Positions 1 through 6,071 of a stretch of 10,624 nucleotides of DNA are shown piece after piece. Source of the stretch: JAUYIV01 sp035464675 (lineage in GTDB: Bacteria; Actinomycetota; Acidimicrobiia; Spongiisociales; UBA11373). The notes under the pieces are model-generated. The model made no database searches, was not told the origin of the DNA, and saw only the letters and a program-made list of their open reading frames with translations. The stretch lies in NCBI GenBank assembly GCA_035464675.1, contig DATHSA010000024.1, positions 1 through 10,624 on the forward strand. Reading direction: 5' to 3'. Positions within the stretch are counted from its first letter, which is position 1; every line of letters starts with the position of its first letter. Made by a program: the position numbers and the translations under genes.

Positions 1-1
1 A

Positions 2-1312
2 CTGCCGTTGGGGGTGGGTTCCCCGCCGCCCGGACCTACCCGGGGGGCGTTGGGCGTAAACCCCCCCCTGAGGCACGTCGGGGTCCTCGCCGGGGCCGGC
101 GCCGACGACGCCGCGCCGCCTCCCACGGGGCCCACCACCACGCTCAGCCCGGGCGGTTTGGCGAGTGACGTGGGAGCACTGGCGCGCGACGCGGCACGAG
201 TGCGCGGTCTGGATTTCTTCAATGTACCGGTGGTCACGGTGGTGTCCCAGGCCGAGCTGGCCGACCGAATTCGCGATCAGATAGCGGAGGAGCTCGACGC
301 GGAGGATGTGGTCGTCTTCGAGCGGCTGTACGAGCTGCTCGGCCTGATCGACGACCTCGACCTCCTCCAGGCCTATCAGGACCTCTACGCCGAGCAGGTC
401 GGCGGCTACTACGACCCCGAGACGGGCGAGATGGTCATCTCGGGCGGCTCCAGCCTGAGCCCGCTCTCAAAGACGATCGTCGTGCACGAACTGGTCCATG
501 CCCTGACCGACGAGCACTTCGCATTCGCCGAGCTGTCCGACCAGCTGCAAGAGGCCGACCGATTCGAGGACGCCTATGCGCTTCAGGCGCTGGTCGAGGG
601 TGATGCCACCTACCACCAGATCGCGTACCTGCAGAGTCTGCCCATCGCCGACCAGTGGGAGGCCATCGAGGAGTCGTTGGGGGTCGACACCACGGTGACG
701 GATTCGCTCCCTGCCTGGTTCGGCGAGGACCTCGCCTTCCCGTACGACTACGGGTTCGCCTTCGTGCTGAGCCTCGTGGAAGCGAACGGGACGACGGGCA
801 TCAATCAGGCGTACGAGCGTCCCCCGACGACCACCGAGCAGATCCTCCATCCCGAGAAGTACTTCGTCCAGGAGCCGGCCCGCGAGATCACGCTGCCGGC
901 GGCCGACGTGGCCGGGTACGAGCAGTACGAGGAGGGGATCTTCGGCGAGTGGAACCAGAGGTTGTTCCTTCTCGACGGGGTGAGCAGCGGCGACGCGCTC
1001 GTTGGATCGGCCGGGTGGGGCGGCGATCACTACCGGATCTACTGGAACGGCACCGATCTCCTCTTCGCCTATCTCTACGAGGGTGATACCCCTCGTGACG
1101 CCGAGGAGTTCGCCGGGTACCTGGTGGAATCGATCGACGCCCGGATGGATGTCGGCAGTCCCCAGGGCTCGAGCGCCGTCACCTTCCAGGGTGGGCCGCA
1201 CTACGCCCATGTCGAGGTGTCCGGTCAGCGGGTGCTCTTCGTGGCGGCCTTCGACCGCTCCCTCGGCGTCACGCTCGTGGACTCACTGCGGAATGGCGGA
1301 GCCTTCCAGTAG
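2..1312 (+). CDS. Predicted secreted gluzincin-like zinc metallopeptidase, 5' end not in window
   Basis: Counting residues from the codon at position 2, an HELVH motif (H162, E163, H166) gives a classic HExxH zinc site. About 33 residues later ALVEGDAT places E199 as the likely third ligand, the spacing of gluzincin peptidases. A second conserved-looking block, PPTTTEQILHPEKYF (274-288), is one I associate with uncharacterised bacterial predicted metalloproteases. The reading frame is open to the left edge, so the true start may lie outside; the first in-window candidate is a TTG at 8 with no convincing ribosome binding site. Residues 1-50 are Pro/Gly/Ala-rich and look like a linker, so a signal peptide or lipobox would be upstream, but none is visible. 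The conserved region starts around residue 53. The gene is followed at once by a promoter for the next gene, so the two are probably separate units. Substrate and role are unknown. Catalytic class is fairly sure; start and secretion are inference. Confidence 0.75.
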   Translation: MPLGVGSPPPGPTRGALGVNPPLRHVGVLAGAGADDAAPPPTGPTTTLSPGGLASDVGALARDAARVRGLDFFNVPVVTVVSQAELADRIRDQIAEELDAEDVVVFERLYELLGLIDDLDLLQAYQDLYAEQVGGYYDPETGEMVISGGSSLSPLSKTIVVHELVHALTDEHFAFAELSDQLQEADRFEDAYALQALVEGDATYHQIAYLQSLPIADQWEAIEESLGVDTTVTDSLPAWFGEDLAFPYDYGFAFVLSLVEANGTTGINQAYERPPTTTEQILHPEKYFVQEPAREITLPAADVAGYEQYEEGIFGEWNQRLFLLDGVSSGDALVGSAGWGGDHYRIYWNGTDLLFAYLYEGDTPRDAEEFAGYLVESIDARMDVGSPQGSSAVTFQGGPHYAHVEVSGQRVLFVAAFDRSLGVTLVDSLRNGGAFQ

Positions 1313-1318
1313 TCGCAT

Positions 1319-1348
1319 GTGACACGCGCCCTCGCGGTCTGCCACAAT
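1319..1348 (+). promoter_or_regulatory. Sigma-70-type promoter for the membrane protein gene
   Basis: GTGACA (1319-1324) matches the -35 consensus TTGACA at five of six positions. It is followed after 18 bp by CACAAT (1343-1348), four of six matches to TATAAT. It lies just after the stop codon of the metallopeptidase gene and 34 bp before the next ATG. Prediction by eye only. Confidence 0.45.
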
Positions 1349-1382
1349 GCGCAGCCATTGAGTAGAAGGAGATCGGGGGACC

Positions 1383-1847
1383 ATGGACTTCAGCAAGCTA
1401 TCGATGGGGGCCAAGCTGGCTTTGATTGGCGGGGCCGTACTCGTCGTCAATCTCTTCTTGCCTTGGTATGACTTTGGCGTGAGCGTCCCGGGGTTCGGGA
1501 CTGTTGGCGGCTCCATCAATGCCCTCGATGCCGGCTTTCTCGCCTGGGGCGGATCTCTGATTGCCATCGCCGGAGCAGTCATCCTGCTCCTGAAGGCATT
1601 CGGGCGATCCCAGGTCAACGCGGGTCAGTTCAAGACTGAGCAGCTCGCCCTGCTCCTCGGGGCCGCCGGCTTCGTGTTGATCGTGCTGCGGTTCCTCACG
1701 GAGAGCTCGGCCACCGGATTTGGCCTCTACCTGGGCATCCTGGCGTCGGCCGCGGTGACCTACGGGGCCTTCCTTGCCATGAAGGACGCCGGCCTCGACA
1801 TGCCCGGCATGGGCGGCGGTGGAGGGAGCGGCGACTCGGGCATGTAG
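1383..1847 (+). CDS. Small four-helix membrane protein of unknown function
   Basis: The 154-residue product has four hydrophobic segments at about 11-27, 52-71, 87-104 and 113-132, a short cytoplasm-type N-terminus, and a Gly-rich hydrophilic C-terminal tail (MPGMGGGGGSG, 140-150). A FLPWY motif (25-29) at the end of helix 1 is seen in several families of small actinobacterial and chloroflexal membrane proteins, but I cannot name the family. The ATG start is supported by a good ribosome binding site, AGAAGGAGAT at 1364-1373. A promoter lies upstream and a strong palindrome downstream, so it looks monocistronic. Its codon use is less strictly GC-ending in the first third (TTG, CTA, TAT codons) than in neighbouring genes. 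Membrane location is well supported; no function can be given. Confidence 0.8.
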   Translation: MDFSKLSMGAKLALIGGAVLVVNLFLPWYDFGVSVPGFGTVGGSINALDAGFLAWGGSLIAIAGAVILLLKAFGRSQVNAGQFKTEQLALLLGAAGFVLIVLRFLTESSATGFGLYLGILASAAVTYGAFLAMKDAGLDMPGMGGGGGSGDSGM

Positions 1848-1867
1848 CCCGCGCCGTCGGAGATCTG

Positions 1868-1897
1868 GCTGAGGGACCCGAATTCGGGTCCCTCAGC
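1868..1897 (+). terminator. Perfect 30-nt palindrome, likely terminator
   Basis: The arm GCTGAGGGACCC is followed by GAATTC and the exact reverse complement of the arm, so the whole 30 nt is palindromic and can form a 12-bp or longer stem. It starts 20 bp after the stop of the membrane protein gene and ends about 90 bp before the bL37 ATG. There is no U-tract after it, as is common for actinobacterial terminators, and being symmetric it could work on either strand. A protein-binding palindrome is the main alternative. Confidence 0.55.
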
Positions 1898-1949
1898 GCG
1901 TGAGACCGCCAGGGAATTCCTTCGAATCTGCCTGCTCTCCGCCCTCTGT

Positions 1950-1955
1950 TAAGGT
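1950..1955 (+). promoter_or_regulatory. Possible -10 box for the bL37 gene
   Basis: TAAGGT fits TAnnnT and lies 33 bp before the bL37 start. No good -35 box is seen 16-19 bp upstream. The bases after it, TGCGCAGCC (1955-1963), are the same nine that follow the -10 box of the membrane protein gene (1348-1356). Confidence 0.25.
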
Positions 1956-1988
1956 GCGCAGCCCATCGCCACTCGAGGTGGTCCTGCC

Positions 1989-2075
1989 ATGGCAAAGGCC
2001 AAGCGCCGCAAGATCCGCGCCCGCCGCAAGAAGGCCAATCACGGCCGTCGTCCCAACGCGGGCCGCGGCGGCTGA
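1989..2075 (+). CDS. 50S ribosomal protein bL37
   Basis: This 28-residue protein starts MAKAKRRK, continues with an Arg/Lys-rich stretch to residue 15, and then has ANHGRRPNA (16-24) and a short Gly/Arg tail. A basic N-terminus followed by ANHG(K/R)RPN is what I recall for bL37, the tiny large-subunit protein found in mycobacterial ribosome structures and widespread in Actinobacteria. Its length is only a few residues over the roughly 24 of the mycobacterial form, the extra being the GRGG tail. The ATG has a clear ribosome binding site, GAGGTGG at 1975-1981, seven bases upstream. Thirteen of 28 residues are Lys or Arg, as expected for a peptide buried in rRNA. It is flanked by the palindrome at 1868-1897 and the DUF192 gene, and is probably transcribed alone or with the latter. 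The identification rests on memory of the family motif, not on a search. Confidence 0.82.
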   Translation: MAKAKRRKIRARRKKANHGRRPNAGRGG

Positions 2076-2164
2076 ACCCCGGCCACCGGTCTTCAGCCTT
2101 CAGCAGCGGCGCGGGATCCCTTGTCGGAGCGCTCAGCGTCCGGTATTCAGATCGCATCTTCGAG

Positions 2165-2491
2165 TTGTCCACAGCCTCGTGGTCGTCCGGGCCGCTGCGC
2201 CTTCTCACCTCGCGCCGTGACCGACGCGTCGGGTTGAGACCGTCGCCGGGGCCCTTCGGTGCTCTGATTCGGACTCGATCCATCCACACGTTCGGCATGA
2301 CGGTTCCCATTGCCGTGGTGGCCCTCGATGATCGCGGAGTGGTTCTCCGTGCGGCCGTCGTCCCTCCCTCGAGGGTCCTCGTCGCTCCCCGGGCCCGGTG
2401 GATCACCGAGACTCGCGAGAGACGCTTGCCGACGGCCGGCGAACGCGCGGCCGTGGCGGTCCAAGGCGTACCGGCAACGGGTAACGGGTAA
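2165..2491 (+). CDS. DUF192 family protein, start uncertain, C-terminus made by a repeat
   Basis: Residues 11-82 read like a DUF192 protein. An Arg-rich segment (17-21) is followed by GL (23-24), then RTRSIHTFGM (36-45) with the family hallmark H-T-F-G-M, then a VPIAVVALDDRGVVLRA strand pair (47-63) and PRARWITE (75-82), where the family usually has a conserved Arg-Ala-(I/V)-x-E ending. DUF192 proteins are small, often exported, and of unclear function. The start is weak: TTG at 2165 is the only standard start codon before the conserved part and has no ribosome binding site, while the frame stays open upstream through the bL37 gene. The final residues PATGNG and the TAA stop come from a 7-bp repeat array, so the original C-terminus may have been replaced. 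The usual GLLGR-type motif reads GLRPSP. It could be a live gene with an odd start or an early pseudogene. Confidence 0.6.
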   Translation: MSTASWSSGPLRLLTSRRDRRVGLRPSPGPFGALIRTRSIHTFGMTVPIAVVALDDRGVVLRAAVVPPSRVLVAPRARWITETRERRLPTAGERAAVAVQGVPATGNG

Positions 2492-2508
2492 CGGGTAACG
2501 GGCAACGT
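2474..2508 (+). repeat. Heptamer tandem array, five units
   Basis: Five 7-bp units run GCAACGG, then GTAACGG three times, then GCAACGT. The array contains the TAA stop of the DUF192 gene (2489-2491), and its last base is the first base of the proposed rsmI -10 box. Related arrays lie at 3334-3368 and, in inverted orientation, at 10519-10532. Confidence 0.9.
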
Positions 2509-2513
2509 ATCCT
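2508..2513 (+). promoter_or_regulatory. -10 box for leaderless rsmI mRNA
   Basis: TATCCT fits TAnnnT and is separated from the rsmI ATG by six bases, so transcription would start at or next to the A of the ATG. No ribosome binding site precedes the ATG, which agrees with a leaderless message. The -35 region is occupied by the heptamer array and has no clear TTGAC. Confidence 0.5.
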
Positions 2514-2519
2514 CGACCC

Positions 2520-3365
2520 ATGCCCGGGATCCTCATCCTGTGCGCCGGGCCCATCGGCAACCTCTCCGATGCTCCGCCGCGCCTTGCCGAGGCGCTCTCG
2601 TCCGCCGCCATCGTGTACAGCGAGGACACCCGGCGGGCCCGGATCCTCCTTGACCACCTCGGAGTGACGACCCCCACCCGGTCCTACTTCGCCGGGAACG
2701 AGAAGGATCGCTCGATCGAGATCGCCGAGCGGCTCTCGGAGGGTGAGACCGTGGCTCTGCTCACCGATGCCGGGACCCCGGGGATCTCCGACCCGGGCCT
2801 TACGGCGGTGCGGGCGGCGATCGAGGTGGATGCCACGATCACCGGAGTGCCTGGACCCAGCGCCGTCACCCTCGCGGTGGCGGTGTCGGGACTGGTTTCC
2901 GATCGCTTCGTATTCGAGGGGTTCGTCCCCCGCAGGGGTCGGGACAGGAGCGAACGCTTCGCTGATATCGCCCTCGAAGAGAGGCCGGTCGTGCTGTTCC
3001 TTGCTCCCAATCGACTTGGGGACGACCTCACCGACCTCGCAGCCGCACACGATCGAGATCGCGACGTGGTCGTGTGCCGCGAGATGACCAAGCTCCACGA
3101 AGAGGTCTGGCGGGGGACCCTCGAGGAGGCGGCAACCCATTGGGCGAACCGGGATGTAAGAGGCGAGGTGACGGTGGTCCTGGGCCCCCAGGACGCAACC
3201 GAGCCCGACTTCGATCAGGCGGTAGAGATGACGCACGCTCTGATCGAGGGTGGCTCGACGCCGAGCAGCGCCGTCAGGGAGATCTCCGAGGTGTATGGGG
3301 TGTCACGGCGGGAACTCTATGAAACCGTGATCCACGACGGGCGACCGGCGACTGGCGACGGGTGA
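2520..3365 (+). CDS. rsmI: 16S rRNA (cytidine-1402-2'-O)-methyltransferase RsmI
   Basis: RsmI uses SAM to methylate the 2'-OH of C1402 in the ribosomal P site. The 281 residues carry the family blocks in order: GPIGNLSD (10-17), SEDTR (34-38), TDAGTPGISDPG (82-93), VPGPSA (110-115), EGFVPRRG (133-140), REMTKLHEE (187-195) and RGEVTVVL (214-221). This is the tetrapyrrole-methylase fold with a C-terminal helical domain, at normal length. The first motif reads AGPIGNL where GTPIGNL is usual. The ATG at 2520 lacks a ribosome binding site but has a -10 box six bases upstream. The last residues GRPATGDG and the TGA stop are encoded by a heptamer array, so the extreme C-terminus is not family-conserved. 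It converges on the AbrB-like gene with only 4 bp between the stop codons. Confidence 0.95.
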   Translation: MPGILILCAGPIGNLSDAPPRLAEALSSAAIVYSEDTRRARILLDHLGVTTPTRSYFAGNEKDRSIEIAERLSEGETVALLTDAGTPGISDPGLTAVRAAIEVDATITGVPGPSAVTLAVAVSGLVSDRFVFEGFVPRRGRDRSERFADIALEERPVVLFLAPNRLGDDLTDLAAAHDRDRDVVVCREMTKLHEEVWRGTLEEAATHWANRDVRGEVTVVLGPQDATEPDFDQAVEMTHALIEGGSTPSSAVREISEVYGVSRRELYETVIHDGRPATGDG

Positions 3366-3368
3366 CGG
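3334..3368 (+). repeat. Heptamer array, five diverged units, at the rsmI / abrB-like junction
   Basis: Units are ACGACGG, GCGACCG, GCGACTG, GCGACGG and GTGACGG. It holds the rsmI TGA stop (3363-3365) and ends two bases before the stop codon of the convergent gene. The 24 bases from 3345 match 19 of 24 bases from 2471 in the first array, in the same frame relative to the upstream protein. Confidence 0.75.
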
Positions 3369-3369
3369 G

Positions 3370-3630
3370 CTAGCGCTTCCGACCGATCCGCTGCACCACG
3401 TATTCCCCGGCGTCCAACTCGACTGTCTCGCCACCGATCGACACCCGGCCGCCTTCGGGGATGTCGAACTGATGGACGAGGGTGGGGATACGCGGACGGA
3501 TCTCGATGTGGTCGCCCGCAAGGACGATCTCGAGCTGGTCTCCTTCTTGCACGCCGAGGGTTCGGCGCATCTCGGCGGGGATGACGACCCGCCCCAGGTC
3601 GTCGATCTTCCGCACGATGCCGGTGTTCAT
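3370..3630 (-). CDS. AbrB/SpoVT-type transition-state transcriptional regulator
   Basis: The N-terminal half is a SpoVT/AbrB swapped-hairpin DNA-binding domain: GIVRKIDDLGRVVIP (4-18), then EMRRTLGVQEGDQLEI (20-35) and IEIRP (42-46). It is very close to the N-terminus of Bacillus AbrB, which binds DNA as a tetramer and represses stationary-phase genes. Residues 47-86 differ from Bacillus AbrB and look beta-rich (RVSIGGETVELDAGEYVVQRI), ending in a basic GRKR. The ATG has a strong ribosome binding site, GGAGG four bases upstream on the minus strand (3635-3639). It is convergent with rsmI and divergent from metG, the same arrangement I recall for abrB in B. subtilis. Targets are unknown. The divergent intergenic region contains a palindrome that could be its own operator, which is inference. 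Confidence 0.88.
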   Translation of the reverse strand: MNTGIVRKIDDLGRVVIPAEMRRTLGVQEGDQLEIVLAGDHIEIRPRIPTLVHQFDIPEGGRVSIGGETVELDAGEYVVQRIGRKR

Positions 3631-3693
3631 GCGACCTCCATGCTGGCGTTGCGGGCCGGCACGTGTCCAGAGAGCCGGCCCTCGCGAAGCGAG

Positions 3694-3763
3694 ACCTTAC
3701 CGCGCTCGCGACGCATCGCCGCCGTACCGTCGGAGCCGTCGTCCGACGACCCACCGCTACGCT
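3694..3763. promoter_or_regulatory. Divergent promoter region between the abrB-like gene and metG
   Basis: For metG, TACGCT (3758-3763) fits TAnnnT and ends 13 bp before the ATG, giving a very short leader. For the abrB-like gene, TAAGGT on the minus strand (3694-3699) is the same hexamer as the possible bL37 -10 box and would give a leader of about 55 nt. Neither has a good -35 box. Between them is a perfect inverted repeat, GTCGTC-C-GACGAC (3738-3750), covering the -35 zone of metG. A small hairpin CTCGC-GAA-GCGAG sits at 3681-3693. Confidence 0.35.
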
Positions 3764-3776
3764 GGCGCGCCCGCCC

Positions 3777-5291
3777 ATGATCTACCTGAGCACCCCCATC
3801 TACTACCCCAACGACCGACCGCACATCGGCACGGCGTACACGACGCTGGTCACGGATGCCGTGGCGCGCTACTGGCGTCTCAAGGGGGAGGACGTCTACT
3901 CCGTCACCGGCACCGACGAGCATGGCCTGAAGATCGCCAGGGAGGCCGAGGAACAGGGCCTCACCCCGCAGGCATGGGTCGACCACATCGTCGAGCGCTT
4001 TCACGAGGCCTGGGACCTCCTCGAGATGAGCTTCGACGACTTCATCCGCACCACCGAGGATCGTCACGCCGCGACCGTCCAGGCGCTGTTCCAGCGATGG
4101 CACGACGCAGGCGACACCTATCTGGGCCACTACGAGGGTCTCTACTGCGTTCGCTGCGAGGCCTACTACACCGAATCCGACCTGGTGGACGGCAACTGCC
4201 CGTGGCACGGCGTCCCCGTCGAGATCCACGCCGAGGCGAACTGGTTCTTCCGCCTCTCCAGGTTCGCCCAGCCTTTGCTCGATCACATCGCGGCGAACCC
4301 CGACTTCGTGATCCCAGAGACCCGGCGCAACGAGGTGGTCTCCTTCATCGAGCGGGGCCTGGACGACGTGTCCATCAGCCGGGCCACGCTGAAGTGGGGC
4401 ATCCCCCTGCCCTGGGACGAGAGCCACGTCGCCTACGTCTGGTTCGACGCCCTCATCAACTACGTGACGGCCGCAGGCTTCTCCGACGATCCGCAGCGCT
4501 TCGCGAGGCAGTGGCCGGCGTGGGCACACGTGATCGGCAAGGACATCGTCCGCTTCCATGCGGTGTACTGGCCGGCGATGCTCATGTCGGCCGGGTTGGC
4601 TCTGCCTCGTCAGGTGGCCGTCCATGGCCATCTCCTCGTCAGCGGGGAGAAGCTCTCGAAGTCGAACGCAACGCAGATCCTGCCGGAGGAACTGGTCGCC
4701 ACCTTCGGCGTCGACGGATACCGGCATCACTTCCTGCGCGACGTCTCGTTCGGCCCCGACAGCAACTTCTCCTGGGAGGGGATGGTCGACCGGTACAACG
4801 CGGACCTGGCCAACGATCTCGGGAACCTGGCGAACCGGGTGCTCAACCTCGCGGAGAAGTTCCGCGACGGGAAGGTCCCCGCGGTCGCCGACCACGAACA
4901 GACCGCCGAGCAGACCCTCGTCGCCGCCGCCGGTGAGGCCGTGGCGGCGATGGTGGGCTACGAGACGATCAAGACGAAGCAGGCTCTCGACGGGGTCTGG
5001 GTCCTGTTCGGAGCGGCCAACGCATTCATCGAGGCCACCGAGCCGTGGCATCTGGCCAAGGACGATACGGCGCGCCTGGACCAGGTGCTCAATGCGGCCC
5101 TCGAGGCCCTCCGAGTCGGAGCCATCCTGGTCTCGCCGTCGATGCCCGGAGCCGCTCAGCGCCTGTGGGAGCGGCTGGGGCTCCCGGGACGGGCCGACGA
5201 CGGGCCCCTCGCCGAGACCGCGGCTTTCGGCGTGTTCCCCGAGACGACCGTGACCAAGGGCGATCCGCTCTTTCCCCGCATCGAGGTCTGA
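3777..5291 (+). CDS. metG: Methionyl-tRNA synthetase
   Basis: A class I aminoacyl-tRNA synthetase that charges tRNA-Met, including the initiator. The 504-residue product has the expected blocks: PIYYPNDRPHIG (7-18, the HIGH-type site), TGTDEHG after the first Rossmann strands, a zinc knuckle with C124, C127, C141 and H144, WFDALINY in the Met-binding region, and KLSKS (292-296). The single CxxC...CxxH knuckle resembles the Thermus and mycobacterial type. There is no C-terminal tRNA-binding (EMAPII-like) domain, which is normal for this length. I chose the ATG at 3777 because MIYLSTPIYYPN is the natural N-terminus; the frame stays open upstream but reads Arg-rich non-conserved sequence. No ribosome binding site is present, so it may be translated from a nearly leaderless message. 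It leads a plus-strand run with tatD, rsmA and ispE. Confidence 0.96.
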   Translation: MIYLSTPIYYPNDRPHIGTAYTTLVTDAVARYWRLKGEDVYSVTGTDEHGLKIAREAEEQGLTPQAWVDHIVERFHEAWDLLEMSFDDFIRTTEDRHAATVQALFQRWHDAGDTYLGHYEGLYCVRCEAYYTESDLVDGNCPWHGVPVEIHAEANWFFRLSRFAQPLLDHIAANPDFVIPETRRNEVVSFIERGLDDVSISRATLKWGIPLPWDESHVAYVWFDALINYVTAAGFSDDPQRFARQWPAWAHVIGKDIVRFHAVYWPAMLMSAGLALPRQVAVHGHLLVSGEKLSKSNATQILPEELVATFGVDGYRHHFLRDVSFGPDSNFSWEGMVDRYNADLANDLGNLANRVLNLAEKFRDGKVPAVADHEQTAEQTLVAAAGEAVAAMVGYETIKTKQALDGVWVLFGAANAFIEATEPWHLAKDDTARLDQVLNAALEALRVGAILVSPSMPGAAQRLWERLGLPGRADDGPLAETAAFGVFPETTVTKGDPLFPRIEV

Positions 5292-5321
5292 GTGTCCCGT
5301 CACGGGGTCCGGAGGCATTGA

Positions 5322-6071
5322 ATGTGGGTCGACACCCACTGCCACCTGCAGCTGTCGGATGAGGAGGCTGGCCCCCTTCTCGAACGCGCCCACGCCGCCG
5401 GGGTCGCCTGGGTCGTGGCGCCCGGGACCGACCTCAGGACCTCGCGGGCGTCGCGCGTCCTCGCCCGGGCCCATCCGGCCACCGTGGTCCCCACCGCCGG
5501 GATCCATCCCCACGAGGCGGCGCGCTGGGACGAGGAGGGCGATGCGATCATCGAGCTCGCCGCCGACGCGGCCGCGATCGGTGAGTGCGGCCTGGACTAC
5601 TACCGGGACCTCTCACCCCGGGGCGTCCAGCGCACCGTGTTCCGGCATCAGGTGGAGCTGGCCGTCGATCTGGACAAGCCGGTGGTCGTCCATTGCCGGG
5701 ATGCCTTTGCCGACGTTCACACCATCCTCGAGGAGACCGGTGCCGGGCCGAGGGCGATCCTCCACTGCTGGACGGGCGGCCCGCGCTGGACACGGCGCTT
5801 CGACGAGCTCGGCGTGACCTTCTCGTTCGCCGGGCCGATCACGTTCGACACAGGCGAAACCGTCCGCCTGGCCGCCGCCGAGGCGCCTCCGGAGCGGACG
5901 ATGGTGGAGACCGACACGCCGTACCTGACGCCGCCACCTCATCGCCGGGCTCCCAACGAGCCGGCGAACGTGGTGCGGGTCGGGGAGGCACTCGCCGTGG
6001 TGTGGGGCGTCCCAATCGAGGAGGCCGCCCGGATGACGACGGCGGCAGCCGAGCGAGTGTTCCGTGGCTGA
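5322..6071 (+). CDS. tatD: TatD family metal-dependent hydrolase (DNase)
   Basis: A TIM-barrel amidohydrolase-type enzyme; TatD proteins have metal-dependent 3'-5' exonuclease activity on DNA. The metal ligands are all visible in 249 residues: DTHCHL (H6, H8), IGECGLDYYR (E88), VVHCRDA (H124), LHCWTG (H149) and ETDTPYL (D198), followed by the family RRAPNEP block (209-214 region). Length is typical. The ATG has GGAGG at 5311-5315, six bases upstream. It starts 30 bp after metG, with a short inverted repeat CCCGT-C-ACGGG (5296-5306) in the gap, and its stop overlaps the rsmA start by 8 nt. The metG-tatD-rsmA order is widespread in Gram-positive bacteria, where the link is positional and not known to be functional. 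Confidence 0.93.
   Translation: MWVDTHCHLQLSDEEAGPLLERAHAAGVAWVVAPGTDLRTSRASRVLARAHPATVVPTAGIHPHEAARWDEEGDAIIELAADAAAIGECGLDYYRDLSPRGVQRTVFRHQVELAVDLDKPVVVHCRDAFADVHTILEETGAGPRAILHCWTGGPRWTRRFDELGVTFSFAGPITFDTGETVRLAAAEAPPERTMVETDTPYLTPPPHRRAPNEPANVVRVGEALAVVWGVPIEEAARMTTAAAERVFRG

Noticed and set aside
467..1210. 247-codon minus-strand frame opposite the metallopeptidase
   Set aside because: Antisense shadow of a gene with a clear active site; low-complexity composition and no ribosome binding site seen.
2474..2508. CRISPR or iteron-type origin repeat
   Set aside because: Units are 7 bp, directly adjacent without spacers, and no cas, rep or AT-rich region is nearby.
2403..3236. 277-codon minus-strand frame opposite rsmI with PLPVTRYPLPV near its C-terminus
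   Set aside because: The PLPVTRY motif is just the translated heptamer array, and the rest mirrors rsmI.
3663..3776. N-terminal extension of metG
   Set aside because: The 38 extra residues are Arg/Thr-rich and unlike any MetRS, and the region carries divergent promoter signals; MIYLSTPIYYPN from 3777 is the natural start.
3627..5513. 628-codon open frame on the minus strand opposite metG and tatD
   Set aside because: Its translation is a GC-codon shadow with no recognisable domain, and the plus strand holds two certain genes with all catalytic motifs.
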